Below, in pieces: positions 37,694 to 49,332 of a stretch of DNA of 64,000 nt. The notes below the pieces were generated by a model. It worked only from the letters and a program-made list of their open reading frames with translations, made no database searches and had not been told where the DNA came from. Location: NCBI RefSeq assembly GCF_026262505.1, contig NC_067205.1:14818001-14882000 (forward strand), in the 5' to 3' direction. The DNA is from Trichomonas vaginalis G3. Taxonomy: Eukaryota; Parabasalia; Trichomonadida; Trichomonadidae. The translations under genes and the position numbers were made by a program. Position 1 is the first letter of the stretch. Each line of letters starts with the position of its first letter.

Positions 37694-38872
37694 ATGAGTA
37701 TTGAACTTTTTTTGGATAACTCTGCCAGAATTGCCATTGATCTATACGGCAGAGGAGAAAAATGCTCATTTACATATAATAATCAAATATTAACTGTTGA
37801 TAAAGGACTGTTATTGCTTTTATCTCCTACCTTTGAAATTACAAATGAACTTTCAATAACAATGTTTGATTTTAAACCAGAGAAAAACAGAATTCAAAAG
37901 CTATTTCAATTAGCAGAAACAGACTCAATCATTATCGATAAAGTTGATATTAATTTCTATTTAGCTTTATTATTTAAATTTGGTAATACAGATCCCCGTG
38001 AACCATTATTTAAAAACCTCGAACTTCCTACATACTCATCAAATTATCTAGTCATGTTAAAAGGAAATCTTGAACGTGTTAATCTTCTCAATTTATTAAC
38101 AAATGAAGAATTACTTAATTTACCGAATATAGACCAAGTTTTCAGCCTTCTTTCCATTGAAAAAAAGGTTTTCTTATCAAAAGATCTTTACTTTACAGAA
38201 ATCTACAGAGATTACGCCTTCAATCTAATATTACACATAAAATTTGAAGATCCTCCTACCGAAATACCTAAATATTTAAAGTTTTTAAGATCAGATCATA
38301 TGGCTTACGTTAAAGAGAATATTATATATAAATTTAAAATAATTGAAGTGAATTATAACAATGATAAGTTTGATGGCGTTATTAAACGTCTTCTTTCTCA
38401 AGCAGAAAAAGAACACAACAATTTTCATCAGTATTTCGAAATTCAAGCTCGCGATTATCAGCATTTTGCAGAATTTGTAATCACACCAAATACAGAAGAA
38501 AGTTGGATATCAAAAGATTCGCCAGGGGCTTGGATTTGCTTTAAATTTAAGACAATAAAGTTACATGTAACAGGATACTCTATTAAAACGTATTCTAGCG
38601 AGAAGAACAACGGACATATTCGTTCTTGGGCTCTTGAAGGTTCTGAAGACGATGGATTAACTTTTGAAACAATTGATTCAGTAAATAATAATTCCGACCT
38701 AAATGGAAAAAGTAGAGAAGCATATTTTCCAGTTCCAGCCACTACTGTTAAAAAATACTATTCCTATGTTAGAATTAAATCAACAACATGTACCCACAGC
38801 TCATACAACATTGTACACATATGCCGTCTAGAATTATTCGGTGAATATAAACCATTTACACTACTAAATTAG
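37694..38872 (+). CDS. BTB-like plus F5/8 type C (discoidin) domain protein
   Basis: The 392-residue protein starts MSIELFLDNSARIAIDLYGR. The N-terminal 100 residues resemble the BTB-like start of a trichomonad protein family. A helical middle (YLKFLRSDHMAYVKENII) could correspond to a BACK-like region. Residues about 260-385 form an F5/8C-type beta-sandwich: AWICFKFKTIKLHVTGYSIK, SWALEGSEDDGLTFETIDS, and YSYVRIKSTTCTHSSYNIVH, ending HICRLELFGE. The W-x-LEGS and LELFGE phrases are typical. Metazoan BTBD9-like proteins share this order and act as adaptors; the ligand here is unknown. No signal peptide, so cytosolic. Confidence 0.8.
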   Translation: MSIELFLDNSARIAIDLYGRGEKCSFTYNNQILTVDKGLLLLLSPTFEITNELSITMFDFKPEKNRIQKLFQLAETDSIIIDKVDINFYLALLFKFGNTDPREPLFKNLELPTYSSNYLVMLKGNLERVNLLNLLTNEELLNLPNIDQVFSLLSIEKKVFLSKDLYFTEIYRDYAFNLILHIKFEDPPTEIPKYLKFLRSDHMAYVKENIIYKFKIIEVNYNNDKFDGVIKRLLSQAEKEHNNFHQYFEIQARDYQHFAEFVITPNTEESWISKDSPGAWICFKFKTIKLHVTGYSIKTYSSEKNNGHIRSWALEGSEDDGLTFETIDSVNNNSDLNGKSREAYFPVPATTVKKYYSYVRIKSTTCTHSSYNIVHICRLELFGEYKPFTLLN

Positions 38873-39150
38873 TTCTTGTATGTTTAATTTTAATTTTCTA
38901 CTTTTTTTTTGAATAAATATCCAAACCGGTACTTGAATATCATCTTTAATTCAAACTTTAGACAACATATTCACCAAGTCTTCTGTTTTAATCAATATTT
39001 TGAATAATTTATATTGAAATAATTGGTCATTTTGTAAAAATCAAAGAAATTTCTGATTGGTACGCAAAGTTAATTTGATTAGCAAATTTTCAGGATATTT
39101 ACATAACAGAGAGAGTTTAAAATTTTTTTGTTCAAAATTTCTCGTTTAAA

Positions 39151-42100
39151 ATGTCAATTGTTTTTCATTCCAATGCCTCAAATTTCGATAGAAAAGACAG
39201 TGAGAGCGCAAGTTCCTCCATTTCTCATGTGTCAATTCCAGAATCTATCAATATTTCGCAAAGATCAAATTTAGATTCGAGTTTTCAACTTCCAATTTTA
39301 GAATCAAATAGCAGTAGTTCATCAAAATCACAGAAAAATAACGATTTAAACAATTTACAATTGATGACTATTGATGAATCATTTAGTTCAGATGATTTAG
39401 TGGATTCTAAAACAAAAACTAGCAAAAAAACTTCAAAATCGCCATTGGAATCCCCAAATTCAGTTACTTCTCTCACCAATCCATATACAAAATCTCAAGA
39501 AATTGATAATATTTCAATTCCTAGCGTGAAAAGCTTAAGGCCAAAGAAGCGAATTAGAAAGTCCAAAGCTTCTACAGGACCTATTTCTAATTCTAAAACA
39601 CCTTCTCAATATAACGATCCTTTTGTTTCAATTGACTCTTTTGTCGAAGATGATGACAAGAAATCAGTTAAATCAACAAAATCTAGCAGATCTAAGAAAC
39701 AAAAATTACCACCTCCACCAAAATATATTAAAGAAGATGCAAATTTGGACAGAGATATTTTTGAATTTGATATTACGAAATCATCTACTGTTGCTGTTAA
39801 CGATTACCAACCAGCACTTAGTGTAGCATCTCATAATAGCTTACAAAACGAAAAAGGACTACTTTCATCAGGTTTGGAATTAGATATGACGGGAGATGAG
39901 CAAAGTAAGGGGACTCAATCATTTGTCAAGTCATATCTCGGAAATATAAAACAAAAGGCAAAAAATAATCAAAAAGATACGAAAAAATTTAACGACGATA
40001 ATCCAAATCTTCCGCCAACGACATTCGATAACGATGAAATTTTAGAGGAACCTAAACGATTAAGACCACAAAAATCCCGACCTTCGAAGACATCTCAACT
40101 TAAATCTCGAGTTTCTTTCTACAGTGGTCAAGAAACACCGGAACAAAATGAAACTCAGTCTCTTAGAACTCGTAAGAGAAGTAGAAAACCTACAGATAAC
40201 GATTTTGAAGCAAGTTCAGAATTGAAATCAATTAATCGTAACAAAACTAAAAATACTGATGATAATTATAACTCTACATTAACATCCCGAGCAAATCCTT
40301 CGAAATCAAAAACAGATACAAATAATACTCAATCAACTTTGCCTTCGAAACTAGAAAAGTCACGAGAAACATCAAAACCAGATTCAAAAACTTCATTACG
40401 ATCATTGATCGACTCAAAATTAGGGGAAGATAATTTTGATGCAGAATCTGAACTAAACACAAGAGGAACTAGATCTAAAAATATATCAACACCAGGTACT
40501 TCTCCAGATTCCCTTAAATCACAACAAAAACCTTCGTCTTCAACAAAAGCTGAAAAAGATACGACAGATTTGAAATCACTAGCGGTACAAGATCGACGAA
40601 AATCATCAGTAATAGATGATGGTAGCTTGGAAACTAAAGCTAGTCCACAAAATCAGAGAGATTTAAATTTAGATGCTTCATCAGAGCTAAGATCAAGACT
40701 AAATTCATTAAAAGCTAAACAGAAATACACTGATACAAATACAATTAACATTTCTTCACAACAAGGACCAAGTATCCAATCATATCAAACTTCAACTTCA
40801 TCAATTAACACAAATGCTAAACCAAACGCTAATTTACCGGAATCATATGATGCAGGATCCGAAATCAATACGAAATACGAGAAATCTTCTCCGAAATCTA
40901 ATTATTCTAATTCGACATTGCATTCTTTACCACAAAACAGATCATTTAAGTCAAATGAATCAACAATGAACCTAACTACACAAGTAAGATCCGAAAAGTC
41001 ACCAGAAACAGAAGAAGCGTCTTCATTATTTACAAAACTCGATAAAAAGTCAACTTCCAAACTAAATGAAAGCAACTTTGATGCAGGAAGCGAACTAAAT
41101 TCACGTCTATTGAACACAAGCTATTCAAAAGATACTAAAAATGATGATTCTTTGTTTACTTTACAAAAACCGCCGGCCGGAAAGACAACACATACAAAAG
41201 GCGAAACACTTGAATCAGATTCATCGGAAGACTCAGATTTAGTTACAAACGATAAACTCACTTCAACAAGTGAAATGAACATTGACAATGATTTAGATGA
41301 TGTTGATTCATTGGATTCCATTTCATTCGAAACTAATCCAGATACAGATTCAATACATCAACGAACACATGAGTCATCAACAGTGTTTACAGAGGATAGC
41401 TCAAAGAAATCATCACTTTACACATTTAATACTTTCAAGAAACAAAATACAGATAATTCTTTGGCTGGTTCTGAGAAAGATTCTTTACAAACAAAAGTAA
41501 CAACAGAAATATCAATTTCTGAACCATCGGAAACATTGACAACCATCAAACTATCACCTGTTAAATCATCCACATATAACAATTATGATGAAAACACAGA
41601 TATAAATTCAAAAATTTACAGAAAATCAAAAGAAAATGATGAAAATAATGATGAAGAAAATTCGGATTCTTTGTTTACAAAAGATGCTCAAAAACGTGAC
41701 TTAAATGAAGAATCAAGTAAATCATTGAATTCAAACAAATTCAAAGAGAAACAGAAAAGAATGGAGCAATTAATGAGTGAATTGTTGGAATCAATAGATA
41801 CACAAGAGCCAACACAAACTAAAAAGAATACTTATTCAATTGTTCAAGACACTATTTCTGTTAATTCTGAAATGAAATCGAAGAAATTGTCACAAGAATC
41901 TTCATCAGAAGGTGAAAATTCAATGAATTCCAAGTTTGATAGTTATAAAATTGTTTCTTCTGATTCATATTACGAACCAACAGATTCATTAGAAACACAT
42001 TTCAAGAACAAAAACAAAAAGGATTCAACTGTTGACACGAAAGAAGAGTTAAATACAAATATTGATGAAACAAGATCAACGAAATCAAAGTCTACATTGA

Positions 42101-45100
42101 CATTTGATGTTTCAATCAATTCCAAATTAAATGAGAAATCACAAAACAAAGAAATGAGTTCCCAGAAAACAATAAACAGTTTGTTGACAAATGAACAATC
42201 AGAGAATACTTTTGAAGTAACAGAAGAAGACGATGAATCATTAGTTTCTCAAAGAAGGAAAAAGAAACTCAAATCAGAAACGGAAACATTCGATATTTCA
42301 ACAAATATTTCTTCAAAATCTTCTCTTTCTGATTCAGAATCATATGATTTAACTTTGAATTCTTTGAATAACATGAAATCTGATGTTTCTGATTCTAAAT
42401 CAAAGAGTGATTCTGATTCCAAATCAATGCTAACTAACATGAGTAGTGAATATGAGAGTTTGGATATGGTAATATCAGAAAGTTCTATGTCATCAAAGAA
42501 AGACAAAAAGAAGAAGAAAGAAGAAGAATCTTCTGATTTCGATTTGTCAACATTTATTTCTGAAGATGATGAATCAAAATCTAAATCATCTACAAGTGAA
42601 GGAATGACAATTAACTCTCAAAGATTCTCTAAAAATGATAAGACACAGACAAAAGATTCTCAATCTAAATCTCTTTCTATGCTCACTCATTCAACAGATA
42701 GTTATGAATCATCTTCTGTTGACATGTCAAATTCTTCAATTGTTTCATTGAGAAAGAACAAAAAGAAAAGAGTTTCTCATGAGTCATCAATTAATATATC
42801 AACACAAAATGACTCTTCACAATCGGAGAAAACAAATACATCATCAACTAATGATACAATTAACTCTAATCTGTTTAATAATAAACAGAAATCGGTGAGA
42901 TCAACACAGACATCTGAAAAAGCAACGAATTCGATGTCAACAAATCAACCAAGTGAATATGACAGCCAATCTGTTTCATTCACTAATTCATCAATGATAT
43001 CTTTAAGCCACAAGAAGAAGAGGAAGCGGGATTCAGATACTTCTTCATTGGATGTTTCAACACATACATCTAATTGGAATGAAAATATTTCTTCTGGAAC
43101 AATTACTGTTGACACAATTAATTCTGAATTAAACAAAGCAGATAAATCAAAATCAAAGTCAACAGAAACAAACGAAGAAACACTTAAAACTGGAGAATAT
43201 TCATCTGAATACTCTGATTCTATATCTATTGATACAGACTCATTGTCATCACAGAAAATTAAACCAAAGAAAAAGAATTTGTCATCGAAATCCGAAATCA
43301 CTGAAACAGAGATGAAAAGTGACAATTCACTTTGGGAATCCGTTTCAGTTAAAGATGTTATGAGTTCTGTTCCGGAAACATTGAATTCTGAAGGTCACCA
43401 TGCTGCCAAATCAAGAGACCTTTCAATATCTAATAACAATTCTTCCAAAGAAAGTTCAATGAAGACAGTTTCTGAACAAGATTCAGAAACTTCTTCAAGA
43501 GATACGGAAAGTTTCAGTATCAGTTTAGATTCAAATGCTCCTATAATGAGAAGAACAAAGAAGAAAGCTGTGGAAGCTCCAGAATCATCAATAGAAATAG
43601 AATCAACTAATTCCCAATGGGATCCAACACAAACATTCACTCTTTCTAATGAGAAATCAGATACTTTGAATTCTTTGAACGAAAAAGGTGACCAATCTGA
43701 TCCAAATGAGTTCACATTAGTTTCCCATAAATCTCTACAAGAAAGAGCATTAAGTACAATAGATACAGACTCTATAACATTTGATGATGACAGTGAAGAA
43801 CTCAACAGTCAAATGAGAAAGAGAAAAGTTAAGAAGGATGATGACACAGAAATTTCTGATTCAACAATTTCCAAAGATTTGATATCGAAACGTAATTATT
43901 TCGAAGAAAATGCTGATAAATCAGAATCAGACATTGTTTCATTGACAATTAACTCAAAGAACGAAGAACAAGAAACATCAGAAATCACAGAAAACGCTCC
44001 ATCAATTTATGAAAAAATGAATCAAATTGGAATTGAATCGAGTTTAGTTTTGTCTAATTCTGAGTTCTTGAATTCAGATTATAGGAATCTTGAAACAGAA
44101 ACAGAACCTTTGGACTTCTCTGATTCAGAATCAATCAATTCCGAATACAAGAGAAGAAAAGAGCCAAGAAAACAACTTGACATGGCTTCTTCTATTCCTG
44201 AAACATTGACATCAGAACCATTATTCCAATCAAGCGAATGGAAAGTTGATTCTGATTATATTTCAGAGAAAGAAGATAAAAGATTTGATGACAACTATGT
44301 TTATGTTGATAGAACATACAGATACAATCCAAGTCCAATGGAAATCAAGTTCTATCAAAGAGTACAAGCGGAATCAATGCAATCAAGAAGAGGTTTGGAT
44401 TTCTTCTTTTCGGATTCAGAAACTCTTGAAGATGCTGATCGTAAAAGATCCGAATCTTCTTCAAGTATTTCGATGTTGACATTAAACACAATGGATAACA
44501 GTGAAGATTTGAATTCATCAACAATTAAATCCATCAAAAGTTACAAAGAAAACAAAAACCAACCTAAAGTTGACAGTGAAACTGAAACTGATTTAGATAA
44601 GTCATATGATATCAATTCAAAATTAAACCAAGAATCAGAATCGACAACAGAATCAAATGTTAAATCACTACAGACAGATTTCAACAAAGAACCATTCAGA
44701 CATAATATTTCTGAGTCAACAGCATCATCATTCCAAACTGACCATAAAATGGATGAACCCGTTTCTTATGGTTCATTTTTGGATGACATTTATACAAAGG
44801 CAAATTTGAAGGATAAAAGTGACACAATTGCTTCAGAAAAATCCATTGTTACAAAGACACCTACAGAACAATATGAATTGACTTCAAGTTCAATGATGAA
44901 AGACTTGAATTCTAATAAACTCAATCCAGTCAACAAAAACCTTCAGACGAGAGAAATAGAAGAAACAACAGATGATGACCAAACAGTTATAACTGCAGAA
45001 CCTTCATCGGAATCAACACCAAAATCAAGTGTTACTTTCCAGTTGAATTCAGTTTTTGAGATGAATTCATCATCAGTAAAAGAAGAATCAACTGAAATCA

Positions 45101-48100
45101 CTATCAGATCAAAAGAAGATGATTTAGATTTCGGAATACCGAGTTCCGAAATAGAATTACAATCAATAAATGTCAACAAAGAAGATAAATTTAATACAAC
45201 TGAAGAAATTTCGAAACAAAAAGTGACAACTGATAAAGAAAACACACAAGATGAAGATTTCACATTGTTATCACCTGAGACAGAAACATTTAATCCTAAA
45301 TATATGTCAGATAATGGATTATCATCAATCAGAACTGAAAAGCCTAAAAAAGAAAAAGTTTTGGTTTACAAAGAAAGAGATATGAATTCTTCAAATTTCA
45401 GTCTTCCAAAAGATTCAATGGTTGATTCTTATTCGGTCTCAACAAACACTGAAATCCTTTCTAACGAGCAGATTCTATTCCCACTATCAAGAAGACCAGC
45501 AAGTGCAATATATGAACAATCAACAGATACAATTGACATCAGATCTGAACAACCAAAGAATAGAAACAAGAGCGAAAACAGTACTTCAATTAAGTTGACG
45601 ACAGATACATTCATAAGTACTTCCACTGATTCTAAAACAATGCAGTATAATTCTTCACTTATGTCGAGAGTTAATTCTGAACAAAAAGCAAGATCTAAAT
45701 TCTTACAAAATATGTCTTCTTCTGATTCAGAAACAGATTCATTATCAACCAACAATGAAGAAGAAGAATTTGATGTAGAATCAAGACAAAAATCTTTGAT
45801 TTCTCTTTCAAACAAAAAGTTTGTAAGTTCTGAATCAAACATTAAATCAGAATTAACAACACAAACATCACAATCATATATAGAATCAGATGATGATTTG
45901 TGTTCATTAGTTTCAGATGAAAACTTGCCAAAAGACAGAGAAATTTCTCTTTCTACATCTAAAACACAAACAATTTCTGTTAAAACTAGAAATCCAACAT
46001 CAGAGTCAAGTATTTCTGACATTAATTCACTTACAACAGCTAAAATCACTCAAAAAGAAACAATTGTATCTGATGATATCAATTCTTTAGAAACTATTAC
46101 TTCAACTGATCAACAACAAAACGAAATAAGTGATCAATCTAAAACACTTAAATCAGAACACTTAAATGCTAGAAAAGATTTAAGTTCATCATCAAAAGAA
46201 ACTTCATCAAAATCAATTGAAACAAATTTTGGAATTGAAGAGATTAAAGCAAGAGATGTTGTTCTAAATGAAGACGAATTGACACTTGAAGAAGCAAGTG
46301 AAAGAACAATTAAATCAAGAGATTTGGTTTTCTCACAGAAAAGTGACAACATCATCACTTCATCTCAAACAACTACATCGAATTCTTTAACGAAGAATTC
46401 ATTGATGACAAAGAAATTCAGTTCTGATTCAGAAACAAATGATGAAGACACAAAAATTTCGATCAAATCGATAATTTCAACAAGAAAACACAAATACTTG
46501 AATGATGATGAAGATGAATTAAGTTCTCTTGCGACAGAAGAAGATGGCATTAAACAGAATGATGCAATGTATTCAGAAGCACTTAAATCTCTTCATTCCA
46601 AGTCATTGGCTGCTTTTGAGAAACTGAATTCTTCATCTACTTCTAAATCTAATATGTCTGAAATTGAAACACAAACAACTTTTGATTCCGATAAATCAAC
46701 AGAGGAAACCAAGAGTGATATCAATACAATAGTTTCAGCAAAGAAATATGTTCCTGATAGTGAAACTGGTTCTGATTCCATACAAACAAATAATAAACAA
46801 AAGATTGAATCAGAAAGTGACTCAAAATTAAACAAATCTTTAGTTTCTCGTAAAACAATGGCGAATTTCGATTCTGATTCTTCATCAGATACAGATTCTG
46901 AATTAGCGTCATCGACAAAAAGCAACAACTCTGTTAATGAAGAATCCAAATCAATAGAAACAGTTCAAGAACGTCATATCCCAGTTGAATCAAATTCAAG
47001 TTCTATTTCTATGAAAGAAAAAGAAGAAAAGATGTTATCAGCAGAAAGTGACAATGTATTAAACAAATCTTTAGTTTCTCGTAAAACAATGGCCAATTTC
47101 GATTCTGATTCCTCATCAGATACAGATTCGGAACTAGAATCATCAACTAAAAGTGATATATCTGTTAATGAGGATTCAAAATCAATAGAAACTGTTCAAG
47201 AGCGTCAAATTCCAGTTGAATCAAATTCAAGTTCTATTTCTATGAAAGAAAAGGAAGATGAAAATTTGTCAACTGAAAAATTGACAAATAATTCACTTCA
47301 ATCAAAGATTTCTGAACTAAAAACACAAACAAATGATGAGACAGAAACAACAGTTGATACAAATACAATGGATATCAAAGATGTGTCAGAATATGAAGAT
47401 AAAAGTGAGATTAGAACACAGATTTCGGAGAAGAAATTTGTTTCTGATTCACAGGTTGAAAATGAAGTTTCAATTAAATCTAAATCTGACTCAATTGTTT
47501 CTGAAATTTCTGACATTAAATCAGTACAATCAAATCATCAGACAAAACAAGATGATTCTTCAGAAACAACAAAAACTAATAGTGAGTTACAGTCACAAAC
47601 AATATTAACAGATAAAACTGTTCCTGAAACAACAAACTCCGAATTATTCTCAGATAAATTCAACTCTAAAACTGATTCAATTTCAAACAATGATAGTCTA
47701 AAAAGTGACAAATTTAGAGATGATAGTGATGATGAATCCACAAGAGTTACAATTGTTTCACAACATAAATCCAAATATTTGATTTCTACATCATCTTCTT
47801 CATCAGATATAGATGATGAAATCCGATCACAAAGTGAAGAAAATTCTGCTTCAGAACAACAAAAATTAACAGAAATTAATTCTCAAATTGAAGAAAGATG
47901 CATCAAAGAGTCACAAAGTAACTCTTCTTCATTCATTTCCAAACCTATTTCTACAACAACATCTTCAAATGTTTCAAACAAATCTCTTTTATCTCAAAAA
48001 CCAAGAATTGTTGCAAACTTTGAAAGTTCTGATTCCGAATCTGAAGAAGAACAAATTAAATCAAATTCATTTGTTCCAAATCAGATCTCTTCAGAAACTA

Positions 48101-49332
48101 TGGATAAAGAAATCAACTCAGTTGTTGAAAGAAAAATTGATGCTGATTCAGAAACAGGATCAAATTCAATAAATACAAAGAAAGATGAAGAAGAAAATGA
48201 AAGTGTTTCATATCAATCAAAATCATTAGTTTCAAAACACAGATCTAAATATTTATCTTATTCTTCATCTGATGAAGAAGAAATTCAGTCACAAAGTGAT
48301 TCTAAGTCATATTCAGAAGTTGTAGATAACGAAGAAGTTAATTCCAAAGAAATTAAACAAGTTCCAAGAGAGTTATCAATTGTTTCAAACAAATCAATTA
48401 AATCCAAACTTAACTTTGATTCCGATGAAAATGATTTAACAGAAAATTCATCTATTAAATCAGAAGATGTTTCTCAAAATGATGAAGAGGAAGACATTTC
48501 AACCAAATCCATTTCTTCACATATTTCTAAGTATCTTGATAATGATGATGAAAATGTTGATTCAAATGATAAAATTAGCTCCAAAAAAGAAGAAAAAATT
48601 GGAAAATTGGAATCAATTCCTGTTTCAGAAACTTTAAATACAAGAGAAGAATCTGATTCTAAATCAGAAGATGATGAAATTGTTAAATCAAGATCAATTT
48701 CATCGAAGTATTTCGTTCATTCAGAGAAAGAAGATGATAATGATTATGAAGAAGAAATAGCTTCAAAACAACAGACAGATGTCTCAAATGATTACTCCAA
48801 ATCTAAAGAAATTGATTCTAAAATGGAAAAACACAATATAAGTGACACAAATCCTGATTCAAACTCAATCAATATGAAACAAAATGAACCAATACAAACA
48901 TCAGAAACTGAAGAATCAAAATCAATTTCATCAAAGGAATCAAATCAATCTAGATCAGAAATAGGAACAATAAGCAGTTTAATAACAAGTGAATCCGGCA
49001 AATCAATACAAGAAGATACTGATGATGAGTTTTTATCAGTTTCATCGCAGTCCAAACATACATCAAAATATTTAGTCGGAGACGACGATGAAGAACAAGA
49101 TAAGTTTAAAGATATAGAAGTATCTGAGTCGTCTAAGTCAAGAACAAAGAATAAATATGATGTGGAATCAGATGATGATAGTTCTTATGAGTCAGAAGAG
49201 ATCTCGTTATCAGATAGCGAAGAAGAAGATAAAAATGATTCGAATTCAGAGCCAATAGTTGCTAATACAATAGAACCAGGAGATGAATCAAGTATGGCAT
49301 TTGAAAGCGATCTACCAAACAAAAAGACTTAA
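39151..49332 (+). CDS. Giant Ser/Asp/Glu/Lys-rich disordered protein, 3393 residues
   Basis: One uninterrupted 10.2-kb frame starts at ATG (MSIVFHSNASNFDRKDSESA). It is dominated by Ser, Asp, Glu, Lys, Thr and Asn and has no recognised domain, signal peptide or membrane span. Three zones of degenerate repeats are visible. Residues about 350-650 carry the motif DAxSEL five times, 60-80 residues apart. Residues about 1030-1560 carry Lys/Arg clusters (RRKKKLKS, KKDKKKKKEE, RKNKKKRVS, HKKKRKRDS, QKIKPKKKN) about 85 residues apart, followed by acidic Ser blocks and TINS-type phrases. Residues about 2200-3320 repeat SKYL- or KFVS-type basic-aromatic cores followed by acidic Ser runs. Many SDSE/SSDE sites would suit casein kinase 2. 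A scaffold or matrix role is inference. Confidence 0.85.
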   Translation: MSIVFHSNASNFDRKDSESASSSISHVSIPESINISQRSNLDSSFQLPILESNSSSSSKSQKNNDLNNLQLMTIDESFSSDDLVDSKTKTSKKTSKSPLESPNSVTSLTNPYTKSQEIDNISIPSVKSLRPKKRIRKSKASTGPISNSKTPSQYNDPFVSIDSFVEDDDKKSVKSTKSSRSKKQKLPPPPKYIKEDANLDRDIFEFDITKSSTVAVNDYQPALSVASHNSLQNEKGLLSSGLELDMTGDEQSKGTQSFVKSYLGNIKQKAKNNQKDTKKFNDDNPNLPPTTFDNDEILEEPKRLRPQKSRPSKTSQLKSRVSFYSGQETPEQNETQSLRTRKRSRKPTDNDFEASSELKSINRNKTKNTDDNYNSTLTSRANPSKSKTDTNNTQSTLPSKLEKSRETSKPDSKTSLRSLIDSKLGEDNFDAESELNTRGTRSKNISTPGTSPDSLKSQQKPSSSTKAEKDTTDLKSLAVQDRRKSSVIDDGSLETKASPQNQRDLNLDASSELRSRLNSLKAKQKYTDTNTINISSQQGPSIQSYQTSTSSINTNAKPNANLPESYDAGSEINTKYEKSSPKSNYSNSTLHSLPQNRSFKSNESTMNLTTQVRSEKSPETEEASSLFTKLDKKSTSKLNESNFDAGSELNSRLLNTSYSKDTKNDDSLFTLQKPPAGKTTHTKGETLESDSSEDSDLVTNDKLTSTSEMNIDNDLDDVDSLDSISFETNPDTDSIHQRTHESSTVFTEDSSKKSSLYTFNTFKKQNTDNSLAGSEKDSLQTKVTTEISISEPSETLTTIKLSPVKSSTYNNYDENTDINSKIYRKSKENDENNDEENSDSLFTKDAQKRDLNEESSKSLNSNKFKEKQKRMEQLMSELLESIDTQEPTQTKKNTYSIVQDTISVNSEMKSKKLSQESSSEGENSMNSKFDSYKIVSSDSYYEPTDSLETHFKNKNKKDSTVDTKEELNTNIDETRSTKSKSTLTFDVSINSKLNEKSQNKEMSSQKTINSLLTNEQSENTFEVTEEDDESLVSQRRKKKLKSETETFDISTNISSKSSLSDSESYDLTLNSLNNMKSDVSDSKSKSDSDSKSMLTNMSSEYESLDMVISESSMSSKKDKKKKKEEESSDFDLSTFISEDDESKSKSSTSEGMTINSQRFSKNDKTQTKDSQSKSLSMLTHSTDSYESSSVDMSNSSIVSLRKNKKKRVSHESSINISTQNDSSQSEKTNTSSTNDTINSNLFNNKQKSVRSTQTSEKATNSMSTNQPSEYDSQSVSFTNSSMISLSHKKKRKRDSDTSSLDVSTHTSNWNENISSGTITVDTINSELNKADKSKSKSTETNEETLKTGEYSSEYSDSISIDTDSLSSQKIKPKKKNLSSKSEITETEMKSDNSLWESVSVKDVMSSVPETLNSEGHHAAKSRDLSISNNNSSKESSMKTVSEQDSETSSRDTESFSISLDSNAPIMRRTKKKAVEAPESSIEIESTNSQWDPTQTFTLSNEKSDTLNSLNEKGDQSDPNEFTLVSHKSLQERALSTIDTDSITFDDDSEELNSQMRKRKVKKDDDTEISDSTISKDLISKRNYFEENADKSESDIVSLTINSKNEEQETSEITENAPSIYEKMNQIGIESSLVLSNSEFLNSDYRNLETETEPLDFSDSESINSEYKRRKEPRKQLDMASSIPETLTSEPLFQSSEWKVDSDYISEKEDKRFDDNYVYVDRTYRYNPSPMEIKFYQRVQAESMQSRRGLDFFFSDSETLEDADRKRSESSSSISMLTLNTMDNSEDLNSSTIKSIKSYKENKNQPKVDSETETDLDKSYDINSKLNQESESTTESNVKSLQTDFNKEPFRHNISESTASSFQTDHKMDEPVSYGSFLDDIYTKANLKDKSDTIASEKSIVTKTPTEQYELTSSSMMKDLNSNKLNPVNKNLQTREIEETTDDDQTVITAEPSSESTPKSSVTFQLNSVFEMNSSSVKEESTEITIRSKEDDLDFGIPSSEIELQSINVNKEDKFNTTEEISKQKVTTDKENTQDEDFTLLSPETETFNPKYMSDNGLSSIRTEKPKKEKVLVYKERDMNSSNFSLPKDSMVDSYSVSTNTEILSNEQILFPLSRRPASAIYEQSTDTIDIRSEQPKNRNKSENSTSIKLTTDTFISTSTDSKTMQYNSSLMSRVNSEQKARSKFLQNMSSSDSETDSLSTNNEEEEFDVESRQKSLISLSNKKFVSSESNIKSELTTQTSQSYIESDDDLCSLVSDENLPKDREISLSTSKTQTISVKTRNPTSESSISDINSLTTAKITQKETIVSDDINSLETITSTDQQQNEISDQSKTLKSEHLNARKDLSSSSKETSSKSIETNFGIEEIKARDVVLNEDELTLEEASERTIKSRDLVFSQKSDNIITSSQTTTSNSLTKNSLMTKKFSSDSETNDEDTKISIKSIISTRKHKYLNDDEDELSSLATEEDGIKQNDAMYSEALKSLHSKSLAAFEKLNSSSTSKSNMSEIETQTTFDSDKSTEETKSDINTIVSAKKYVPDSETGSDSIQTNNKQKIESESDSKLNKSLVSRKTMANFDSDSSSDTDSELASSTKSNNSVNEESKSIETVQERHIPVESNSSSISMKEKEEKMLSAESDNVLNKSLVSRKTMANFDSDSSSDTDSELESSTKSDISVNEDSKSIETVQERQIPVESNSSSISMKEKEDENLSTEKLTNNSLQSKISELKTQTNDETETTVDTNTMDIKDVSEYEDKSEIRTQISEKKFVSDSQVENEVSIKSKSDSIVSEISDIKSVQSNHQTKQDDSSETTKTNSELQSQTILTDKTVPETTNSELFSDKFNSKTDSISNNDSLKSDKFRDDSDDESTRVTIVSQHKSKYLISTSSSSSDIDDEIRSQSEENSASEQQKLTEINSQIEERCIKESQSNSSSFISKPISTTTSSNVSNKSLLSQKPRIVANFESSDSESEEEQIKSNSFVPNQISSETMDKEINSVVERKIDADSETGSNSINTKKDEEENESVSYQSKSLVSKHRSKYLSYSSSDEEEIQSQSDSKSYSEVVDNEEVNSKEIKQVPRELSIVSNKSIKSKLNFDSDENDLTENSSIKSEDVSQNDEEEDISTKSISSHISKYLDNDDENVDSNDKISSKKEEKIGKLESIPVSETLNTREESDSKSEDDEIVKSRSISSKYFVHSEKEDDNDYEEEIASKQQTDVSNDYSKSKEIDSKMEKHNISDTNPDSNSINMKQNEPIQTSETEESKSISSKESNQSRSEIGTISSLITSESGKSIQEDTDDEFLSVSSQSKHTSKYLVGDDDEEQDKFKDIEVSESSKSRTKNKYDVESDDDSSYESEEISLSDSEEEDKNDSNSEPIVANTIEPGDESSMAFESDLPNKKT

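Noticed and set aside
31300-39150. Trichomonas vaginalis initiator motif (TCAYTWYTCATTA) before host genes
   Set aside because: Not found in the leaders of the host genes I read, so it was not used to fix starts or the species.
39285-48172. Many antisense and alternate-frame open stretches in the giant Ser-rich gene
   Set aside because: The biased Ser/Asp/Glu codons keep other frames open; these stretches are shadows.
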